This document shows positions 58,537-64,000 of a stretch of DNA of 64,000 bases, piece by piece. The notes beneath the pieces are model-generated. The model was given only the letters and a program-made list of their open reading frames with translations. It had not been told where the DNA came from and made no database searches. The position numbers and the translations under genes are program-made. How positions within the stretch are numbered: position 1 is the first letter of the stretch; the number at the start of each line of letters is the position of its first letter. This stretch comes from Enterococcus devriesei (GTDB lineage: Bacteria; Bacillota; Bacilli; Lactobacillales; Enterococcaceae): NCBI RefSeq assembly GCF_001885905.1, contig NZ_JXKM01000008.1, positions 1-64,000 of the forward strand, in the 5' to 3' direction.

Positions 58537-58565
58537 AGTATAACTCAGTTAAAATAATCTGTCTT
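58537..58565 (-). promoter_or_regulatory. Promoter of the tcyP-like gene
   Basis: AAGACA, 17-base spacer, TATACT on the minus strand; good -10, partial -35. Confidence 0.6.
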
Positions 58566-58596
58566 ATAAAAAGCATTATTACAGGAAAATTTTCAA

Positions 58597-58650
58597 GAAA
58601 AATTCCGACTGGAAGGATATCTAAATTTCTAAGATATCTTTCCAGTCGGA
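58597..58650 (-). terminator. Terminator of the DUF1149-like gene
   Basis: A stem of about 19 bp (TCCGACTGGAAAGATATCT against AGATATCCTTCCAGTCGGA, one mismatch) followed by a T-rich run on the minus strand. Confidence 0.93.
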
Positions 58651-58663
58651 GGAAAATAAATAA

Positions 58664-59047
58664 TTAAATTGTATTAGACGAAAAATTAATTTTAACGCCT
58701 GGTTTATCTAAAGCAATTTCCGTGATCTCATAGACCATCCGCTCGATCAAATTTAAAATAGGTCGAATCATTTCATTAGCTTCCGCTTCAGTCAAATCAC
58801 TCTTTTGATTGATTTGGCGACCGATCACATGAATTACTTGCGACAAGACCCCGCCAATAATAAATTCTTCAAATGGAAGAATAAATTCGATTCGAACTCC
58901 CATTATACTATTTCCAGCAGGATAGGCCGGATCCGTTGAGTCCAATGGGCTAAAATTGATTAATAATTTCTGTTCGACTTTTTGATCTCTTGGAGGCAAT
59001 CCATAATTAAAGGATTCTACAACCTCTTGATCCCGTTGTAATTCCAT
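58664..59047 (-). CDS. DUF1149-like protein
   Basis: 127 residues, soluble, no signal peptide. The sequence (DQEVVESFNYGLPPRD, SIMGVRIEFILPFEEFIIGGVLSQVIHVIGRQI) reads like the Lactobacillales family DUF1149, which I recall as SecB-like in fold; that recollection could not be checked. Function unknown. Single-gene unit, with GGAGGTG before the ATG. Confidence 0.78.
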   Translation of the reverse strand: MELQRDQEVVESFNYGLPPRDQKVEQKLLINFSPLDSTDPAYPAGNSIMGVRIEFILPFEEFIIGGVLSQVIHVIGRQINQKSDLTEAEANEMIRPILNLIERMVYEITEIALDKPGVKINFSSNTI

Positions 59048-59160
59048 TTCGCACCTCCTATCCTCTATACCTTATGAAAGCCGTTCATCTTATTTTTATG
59101 CTAAAAAATCGGATTGGAGCAGACATCTTTAATTTAATTATAGCTTTCTCCGACATAAAT

Positions 59161-59757
59161 TTATAGCATTTCTTTCAAATTATTTATCCGATAGGTGGCG
59201 TTGATGTCTTGCTTAAAATAATCCAAATCATAAAAAACAGTTTTAGTTTTAGCATTATTCCCCGCTTCAATATCTAGCTTCCGATCGCCAATCATAAAGG
59301 TCTGTTCTCTATCAAGCTGATACTTTTCAATAAAATAATTGATCGCCGCTGGATCTGGCTTACGAGGAAAAGCAGAATCACTGCCTACCACCTCGGTGAT
59401 CAATGAATCTAAACCGTCTCGCTCTAACAATTTCCACGTCGCAGCAATTTGTCGATGAGTCAAAATAAAGTGCTGGCCGCCATTCGCTTTTAATCCTGTC
59501 AACACTTCCTTTGTCTCCTTAAAAGGAAGTGATTGATTCATATTCCGCGCCTCGTATAAATGATAAGTTTCATCAAAGGTCGGCACCGGCAGCTGCCAAT
59601 CGATAATCATTTGATGAATAGAATCTTCTTTGATTTTCCGATAAACCTTCGCCTCTTCTTGTGGCAAACTAAATTCCGTAAAAGTTTTCATTAATGCTTT
59701 AATCATCATCGGGTACGTATCATACAACGTCCCATCAAAATCCCAAATATAATTCAT
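59161..59757 (-). CDS. HAD-superfamily phosphatase (phosphoglycolate phosphatase-like)
   Basis: 198 residues. Motif I DFDGTLYDT with Asp6 and Asp8, motif II ILTHR, motif III lysine in PRKPDP and motif IV MIGDRKLDIEAG are all present. A helical cap lies between motifs I and II, giving subclass IA. Natural substrate unknown. It starts 29 bases after the gpmA-like gene and probably shares its transcript. Confidence 0.88.
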   Translation of the reverse strand: MNYIWDFDGTLYDTYPMMIKALMKTFTEFSLPQEEAKVYRKIKEDSIHQMIIDWQLPVPTFDETYHLYEARNMNQSLPFKETKEVLTGLKANGGQHFILTHRQIAATWKLLERDGLDSLITEVVGSDSAFPRKPDPAAINYFIEKYQLDREQTFMIGDRKLDIEAGNNAKTKTVFYDLDYFKQDINATYRINNLKEML

Positions 59758-59786
59758 GTTGCGCCTTTCTAATTAACATAATATTT

Positions 59787-60455
59787 TTATAAAATTATTT
59801 TTTCTTCGATTTGTAGCTTTCGATCAAATTTATAAACCATTGGTGTAGCATTGGGAATATCAATCTGATCCACCTGATCGGTTGGAATATTCTCTAAAAA
59901 CTGAACAAGCGCTCGCAGACTGTTGCCATGTCCACAGACCAAAACCGTTTTTCCGGCCAATAATTGTGGTGCCACTTGATCTTTCCATAGCGGACGAACA
60001 CGCTTTGAAGTCATGTGCAAACTTTCACCTGTAGGGATCAAGCGCGGATCCAACTGATCGTAGCGACGGTCAAAATGATTATCTTGCGTTAAAGGCGGCA
60101 CCTCGTCGAAGCCGCGTCGCCATTTTTTGACTTGCGCCGCGCCAAAATCGCGGGCGATTAAATCCTTATTTTTTCCGACTAACGCGCCATAATGCCGTTC
60201 ATTTAAGCGCCAAGTTTTATATTCCGGCACAAAGCTGGCATCCGCTTCAGCTAAAATCATTTTAGCTGTTTTGATGGAGCGTTTTAGAACAGACTCATAA
60301 GCGACGTCGATCAGTAAACCGGCTTCCTTGATTTTTTTACCTGCGTCTTTAGCCTGCTGAATGCCTCGATCAGTTAAATTAACATCCAACCAACCTGTCC
60401 AATAATTTTCAAAATTTGCTTCACTTTCGCCGTGGCGAACCAAAATTAAGTTCAT
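59787..60455 (-). CDS. gpmA: 2,3-bisphosphoglycerate-dependent phosphoglycerate mutase-like protein
   Basis: 222 residues. The phosphohistidine motif LVRHGESEANFENYWTGWLDVNLTD, LNERHYGALVGKNK and the second His in VCGHGNSLRAL match GpmA. It is slightly shorter than typical GpmA, and the location beside a HAD phosphatase, not with glycolytic genes, suggests a paralogue. The symbol is by family only. GGAGAAGGTGAG precedes the ATG. Confidence 0.82.
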   Translation of the reverse strand: MNLILVRHGESEANFENYWTGWLDVNLTDRGIQQAKDAGKKIKEAGLLIDVAYESVLKRSIKTAKMILAEADASFVPEYKTWRLNERHYGALVGKNKDLIARDFGAAQVKKWRRGFDEVPPLTQDNHFDRRYDQLDPRLIPTGESLHMTSKRVRPLWKDQVAPQLLAGKTVLVCGHGNSLRALVQFLENIPTDQVDQIDIPNATPMVYKFDRKLQIEEKIIL

Positions 60456-60485
60456 CTACTCACCTTCTCCTTGATAGGATAACAG

Positions 60486-60517
60486 AAAAAGCCTAGTTTT
60501 AGAAACTAGACCTTTTT
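60486..60517. terminator. Terminator of the rlmCD - zinc ribbon unit
   Basis: AAAAAGCCTAGTTT paired with AAACTAGACCTTTTT (near perfect), with T runs on both strands, overlapping the stop codon of the zinc-ribbon gene. Confidence 0.88.
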
Positions 60518-60922
60518 GACAAATTGCGTATGACAATTTTTACACGTTACTTTGATTTTTCCCCGACCTTTAGGTGCCCGCATTTTTTGTTTACACTCTG
60601 GACACTTAAAATAAGTATAGGGACTTTTCTTGCCTTTGAAAAAATCCTTCACTCGATTGAGCCACAGAAGAAATTTTTGGTTTTCATTGCTGCGAGGATA
60701 GATTTTCTTTGAACAAAAACGACAAATGACCAGCAAAAACGCAGCTAGAGCAATGATGTTCCCGATATAGTAAGGGATCCAATGATCAAAGATCGTAAAG
60801 ACTGCCCAGATGATCAGCAAAGCTTTATTGATTTGGTCTAGCCTACCATAACGTCCCCGCATCAAATACGCGTACTTTTGATACACATTCATCAAGCGCT
60901 GCATCCAACGATTTCCCAACAA
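60506..60922 (-). CDS. Membrane protein with C-terminal zinc ribbon, function unknown
   Basis: 138 residues from a TTG start; TTG TTG follows GGGAG by 5-8 bases. Two hydrophobic segments (about 33-66, LLIIWAVFTIF and IIALAAFLLVI) precede a cytoplasmic-looking C-terminal zinc ribbon (CPECKQKMRAPKGRGKIKVTCKNC). The ribbon resembles those of small RNA- or transcription-linked proteins. No function is known to me. It starts 21 bases after the 42-aa gene, in the rlmCD operon. Confidence 0.8.
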   Translation of the reverse strand: MLGNRWMQRLMNVYQKYAYLMRGRYGRLDQINKALLIIWAVFTIFDHWIPYYIGNIIALAAFLLVICRFCSKKIYPRSNENQKFLLWLNRVKDFFKGKKSPYTYFKCPECKQKMRAPKGRGKIKVTCKNCHTQFVKKV

Positions 60923-60943
60923 AAATGCTCCCTTCCAAACTAC

Positions 60944-61072
60944 TTACTTATTAAAAATTTTCGGACCTTTACGCATGTTTTTACGGTCATTCTTAGGTGT
61001 TTCCATTTTCTTCGAACGTCCGCCGCCTTGTTTATTTTTAATGATTTCTAGCATTTTTTCTTTTTGATTCAT
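60944..61072 (-). CDS. Small basic protein, 42 aa, function unknown
   Basis: The product starts MNQKEKMLEIIKNK, continues with GGGRSKKMETPKND and ends MRKGPKIFNK: 42 residues, very basic and glycine/lysine rich in the middle. The ATG lies 3 bases after the rlmCD stop, with AAGGCGG 8 bases upstream. Its stop is followed at once by the binding site of the next gene. Position inside a packed operon and the clean binding site argue it is real. Charge suggests RNA or ribosome contact, which is a guess. Confidence 0.78.
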   Translation of the reverse strand: MNQKEKMLEIIKNKQGGGRSKKMETPKNDRKNMRKGPKIFNK

Positions 61073-61075
61073 CCC

Positions 61076-62437
61076 TTACACCGCCTTTACTAATAATGTG
61101 ACTGATTCCACATGATGGGTTTGAGGGAATAAATCAACTGGTTGAACTTTTACCGCTTGATACCCAAAAGCTTCATATCTTTTCAAATCGCGAGCCAATG
61201 TCGCTGGGTTGCAAGAGATATAAACAATTTTTTCTGGATTTGCGGCCACGGAAGCTTCAATGAATTTTTCATCCAAGCCTTTTCTTGGTGGATCAACAAA
61301 AACAACGGATGGTTCAATACCTTCACGAGCCCAACGTGGCATAATTTTTTCAGCTTTGCCAACTTCATAATTGGCATTTTCGATCCCATTGCGTTTCGCG
61401 TTGGCTTTCGCATCATCGATTGCTTGAGGAACGATTTCCACTCCGTAAACATGTTTGACTTTTTCTGCTAATGACAACCCAATCGTACCGATCCCACAGT
61501 AAGCATCTACGACGATGTCTTCTTTGTTCAAATCAGCCAGATCGATTGCGATTTGGTACAATACTTCAGTTTGCTCGGTATTGACTTGATAAAATGACTG
61601 AGATGAAATCCGATACGTTTTTCCTAACAACGTATCATCGATCGTCGTCTTGCCCAACAAGACTTTTTCTTCACGCCCCATAATAACATTGGTTTTTTCT
61701 GGATTGACATTTTGAATTACTGAAACTACTTCAGGCAATTCCTTTTTGATCACTTCTGCAATTTCCATGCCTTTAAAGAAACGCTCGGTCCGCGTGACCA
61801 AGATCACCATCATTTCATGGCTGTAATGTCCGCGACGAATCACGATATGCCGAATGAAACCGGTATTGTCTCGTTCGTTATAGGCCTTTACGTTGAAACG
61901 TTGCAAGATGTCTCGCACAGTGATGATCGCTTGGTCGATTGCTGGATCTTGGATCAAATAATTTTCGATCGGCAGCAACGTATGCGAATTTTTACGGTAA
62001 AAGCCCGTCGTCAATTTGTTTTCAACTTTTTGTACTGGAATCTGTGCTTTGTTGCGGTAACCAAAAGGATCTTTCATCCCTAATGTCGTTTCAACAGGAA
62101 GTTCAGGCATCTTAGCGATTGATTTCAAAACTTTTTGAATTTGTTCTTGTTTGAAACGCAACTGATAGTCATAGGTCATATGGCTCAAAGGTGCGATTCC
62201 GCTTCTTAATAAGTCTAAGTCTTTTACTTCTTGGCGTTCAGGATTGTCATTGAACCGTTCCATAACTTTTCCATAGCCGAATTTTTTGCCGACTTTAACT
62301 GCTTTGATCGTCACCTTTTCGTCAGGTAACGCATTTTCAACAAAGAGCGGGAATCCTTCGATATGTGCAACGCCTAACCCTTCGTAAGACAGGTCATCGA
62401 TTGTCACTGTATAGGTTTGATTTTTTTCTATCGTCAT
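61076..62437 (-). CDS. rlmCD: 23S rRNA (uracil-C5)-methyltransferase, RlmCD/RlmD type
   Basis: 453 residues from the ATG at 62437 (MTIEKNQTYTVTIDDLSYEGLGVAHI), with AAAGGAG upstream. N-terminal TRAM domain, then a SAM-dependent methyltransferase with VDAYCGIGTIGLSLA, FVDPPRKGLDEKFI and the catalytic Cys in YISCNPATLARDL. The cysteine cluster holding 4Fe-4S in E. coli RumA is missing around residues 85-105 (LSHMTYDYQLRFKQ). Expected target is U1939 and/or U747. Confidence 0.9.
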   Translation of the reverse strand: MTIEKNQTYTVTIDDLSYEGLGVAHIEGFPLFVENALPDEKVTIKAVKVGKKFGYGKVMERFNDNPERQEVKDLDLLRSGIAPLSHMTYDYQLRFKQEQIQKVLKSIAKMPELPVETTLGMKDPFGYRNKAQIPVQKVENKLTTGFYRKNSHTLLPIENYLIQDPAIDQAIITVRDILQRFNVKAYNERDNTGFIRHIVIRRGHYSHEMMVILVTRTERFFKGMEIAEVIKKELPEVVSVIQNVNPEKTNVIMGREEKVLLGKTTIDDTLLGKTYRISSQSFYQVNTEQTEVLYQIAIDLADLNKEDIVVDAYCGIGTIGLSLAEKVKHVYGVEIVPQAIDDAKANAKRNGIENANYEVGKAEKIMPRWAREGIEPSVVFVDPPRKGLDEKFIEASVAANPEKIVYISCNPATLARDLKRYEAFGYQAVKVQPVDLFPQTHHVESVTLLVKAV

Positions 62438-62465
62438 TGTATTCTCCTTTAAGACTGATTCACCT

Positions 62466-62494
62466 ATCATAATGAATTCAAGCAAAAAAAGCAA
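62466..62494 (-). promoter_or_regulatory. Promoter of the rlmCD operon
   Basis: TTGCTT, 17-base spacer, TATGAT on the minus strand, about 30 bases before the ATG. Confidence 0.65.
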
Positions 62495-62555
62495 GGTAAC
62501 ACGCTAGTTTTCCTCATTAAGAGTTTTGTAAGAATCCGCCGCTTTCCTTTCTTCA

Positions 62556-62587
62556 CAAAAAAGAAGTGTGACCCTACTCAGTCACAC
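62556..62587 (-). terminator. Terminator of dagK
   Basis: GTGTGAC/GTCACAC stem (7 bp plus) followed by TTCTTTTTT on the minus strand, 10 bases after dagK. Confidence 0.88.
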
Positions 62588-62596
62588 CTCCGCTTA

Positions 62597-63616
62597 CTAT
62601 TCATCTTGATCTAGATCTTCGTCTTTGATTTTCTCAAATTCTTTAACCAATTCAATTCCCGCTTCTTTTTCTTCTGGATCAACGGTTCCTAAAATGGCAT
62701 TGTCATCGATCTCATCGGTATTCGCGTAAAACTCAATATGCTGATGCAGGTTTTCAAAACTCATTGGTGCATCGCCACCATACTCGCCGTCTAAATTGAT
62801 CATCATTTTTTTATCTGTATCAATCAGGCTAGCATCTAAAAAGCTGGTTTTAACATAAAGAACCTTCGAATCATTCACATGCTTGCCGCCGTTTAAGACG
62901 AGGGTAATCAATCGAACGATTTCGAAAAGATTTGCCGTTTTAACGACGATCAATGAAAATTTTCCATCGTCTAATTTTGCATCCGGGGCAATCGTTTCAA
63001 AACCGCCGATGGAATTGGTTAAGCCTAAGAAAAACATCGAGGCATTGCCTTCGTATTCGCCGCCTTCATAAACTAAACGCATTTTAGTTGGCTTGATTCG
63101 AGGCAGCATTTCAGCACCCTTCGCCAAATAAGCCAAGTAGCCAAAAATGCTTTTTAACTCAGAAGGTACTTCATAGGTTAACTCAGTCAAAGAACCGCCA
63201 GCCGCAATATTAATAAAATATGTGTCTGCAGCTTTACCGATATCCATCTTGACTGTCTGCTGTTTCTGGATGACTTCCGCCGCAGCTTTTACATTGCTGC
63301 GAGGAACTTTTAAAGCCCGAGCATAATCGTTGGTCGTACCTGCGGGAATGATCGCCATCTTAGGTCGTTTTTTTAGTCCAGCGATCCCGTTGACTACTTC
63401 ATTGATCGTGCCGTCCCCACCTGCGGCTACTACTAATTCAAAACCAGCTTTCGCTGCGCGGGTCGCCTCATTTTTTGCTGAATCGGGTTCCGGAGTCGTA
63501 GCAAAAGCACTAGCTTCATAGCCTGCTTTTTCAATGGCATCCAAGATATCCGCCAAATTATTACGCATGATCTCTTTTCCAGAAACTGGATTATAAATCA
63601 ATCGTGCTTTCCTCAT
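62597..63616 (-). CDS. dagK: Diacylglycerol kinase (DagK/YegS family lipid kinase)
   Basis: 339 residues from the ATG at 63616 (MRKARLIYNPVSGKE). The longer open frame upstream only reads through an A element. Phosphorylates diacylglycerol from lipoteichoic acid synthesis back to phosphatidate. LVVAAGGDGTINEVVNG is the ATP motif and IPAGTTNDYARAL the second. The acidic C-terminal tail (EEKEAGIELVKEFEKIKDEDLDQDE) extends past the domain. AAGGAGC, the tail of the A element, is the binding site. It follows gatB, as in other Firmicutes. Confidence 0.94.
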   Translation of the reverse strand: MRKARLIYNPVSGKEIMRNNLADILDAIEKAGYEASAFATTPEPDSAKNEATRAAKAGFELVVAAGGDGTINEVVNGIAGLKKRPKMAIIPAGTTNDYARALKVPRSNVKAAAEVIQKQQTVKMDIGKAADTYFINIAAGGSLTELTYEVPSELKSIFGYLAYLAKGAEMLPRIKPTKMRLVYEGGEYEGNASMFFLGLTNSIGGFETIAPDAKLDDGKFSLIVVKTANLFEIVRLITLVLNGGKHVNDSKVLYVKTSFLDASLIDTDKKMMINLDGEYGGDAPMSFENLHQHIEFYANTDEIDDNAILGTVDPEEKEAGIELVKEFEKIKDEDLDQDE

Positions 63617-63623
63617 GATTTGC

Positions 63624-63728
63624 TCCTTGTTCATATTAAGGTATTCATTTTTCTCTCGAAAAATCAATCTTATTTTCACGCCGTATATCATTCCACTAAA
63701 TAAACTGAAGCTCAAAGTAGAACTGACA
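63624..63728 (-). repeat. A element between gatB and dagK
   Basis: On the minus strand: head TGTCAGTTCTACTTTG; hairpin 1 TTCTACT/AGTGGAA (wobble); link ATATACGGCGTGAAAATAAG; hairpin 2 ATTTTTC/GAAAAAT; tail TTAATATGAACAAGGA, which supplies the dagK ribosome binding site. Confidence 0.88.
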
Positions 63729-63777
63729 CCCTTGATCATATTAAGATACTCATTTTTTTAAAGTAAAACTGAATTTC
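63729..63777 (-). repeat. Truncated A element next to gatB
   Basis: Only the tail half of a second unit remains (minus strand ATGAGTATCTTAATATGATCAAGG), abutting the complete unit with a period of about 105 bp and ending at the gatB stop. Confidence 0.75.
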
Positions 63778-64000
63778 TTATCGTTTTGCTAATTCCTCTT
63801 GCAGTAATTTATTTACGACACCAGGATTAGCTTTACCTTTAGTTGCTTTCATAATTTGTCCGACTAAGAAACCAACTGCGCGATCTTTCCCGTTCTTGAA
63901 GTCTTCAACGGATTGATCGTTGTTATCAAGCACTTCGTTGATCATTGGCAACAATTGAGCCGGATCAGATAATTGAACTAAACCTTTTGCTTCAACGACT
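63778..64000 (-). CDS. gatB: Asp/Glu-tRNA(Asn/Gln) amidotransferase subunit B, C-terminal part
   Basis: The last 73 or so codons, cut by the right window edge. The sequence ends [19 protein letters not shown] then QEELAKR, the typical YqeY-like tail of GatB that binds tRNA. With GatA and GatC it converts Glu-tRNA(Gln) to Gln-tRNA(Gln). The stop codon is directly followed by A-element sequence. Confidence 0.95.
   Translation of the reverse strand, partial: VVEAKGLVQLSDPAQLLPMINEVLDNNDQSVEDFKNGKDRAVGFLVGQIMKATKGKANPGVVNKLLQEELAKR

Noticed and set aside
62597-63739. Longer dagK reading starting at 63739
   Set aside because: The extra 41 residues translate the A element; the ATG at 63616 has the binding site and the family N-terminus.

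Overview
The window is a low-GC Firmicutes chromosome segment that looks enterococcal (order Lactobacillales). The evidence is the low GC, strong AGGAGG-type ribosome binding sites, a CtsR box in front of clpB, a PurR-box controlled purine operon, a DUF1149-type gene, and the orders nrdR-dnaB-dnaI and polA-mutM-coaE. The genus is inferred from recognised proteins, not from a search. Nearly all genes lie on the minus strand. No tRNA, rRNA, CRISPR array, prophage or insertion sequence was recognised.

Layout, left to right: the pyruvate dehydrogenase operon (pdhC cut by the window edge, pdhB, pdhA); an MgtA-type Mg2+ ATPase under an M-box riboswitch; a MocR-type regulator translationally coupled to a nitroreductase; guaC; and the purine biosynthesis cluster. 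The cluster has two divergently placed units, purC-S-Q-L-F-M-N-H-D (19961 down to 9975) and purE-K-B (23581 down to 20632), separated by one small unknown plus-strand gene. Both promoters are preceded by a matching pair of PurR boxes. xpt-pbuX follows, under a guanine riboswitch, so IMP synthesis, GMP-to-IMP recycling and base salvage lie close together. Next come a CorA-like gene (+), ald-tdcB, perR, cysK, a GH73/LysM cell-wall hydrolase, clpB, a quinone-reductase-like gene (+), a YbhN-like membrane protein, trmK-nif3-pepT, nrdR-dnaB-dnaI, polA-mutM-coaE, a BI-1 family membrane protein with a MaoC-like partner, murC, tex-sprT, a DMT permease broken by an in-frame stop, a metallophosphatase-glyoxalase pair, a DAACS (TcyP-like) transporter, a DUF1149-like gene, an operon rlmCD - 42-aa protein - zinc ribbon protein - gpmA-like - HAD, dagK, and the 3' end of gatB.

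The most unusual content is intergenic. A family of roughly 105-bp elements ('A elements') recurs in at least seven intergenic regions, often in tandem. Each holds two hairpins whose arms covary between copies. At pdhC, purM and dagK the element ends exactly at the ribosome binding site of the next gene. One copy is inserted inside a second, larger repeat ('B element', long imperfect inverted repeat, two copies near 27.2 kb and 48.5 kb), which suggests the A elements were mobile. A third direct repeat flanks two A elements near 56.5-57.0 kb. The dnaB coding sequence holds a perfect 45-nt palindrome. The leader of the DAACS transporter gene is structured but fits no riboswitch class I recognise.
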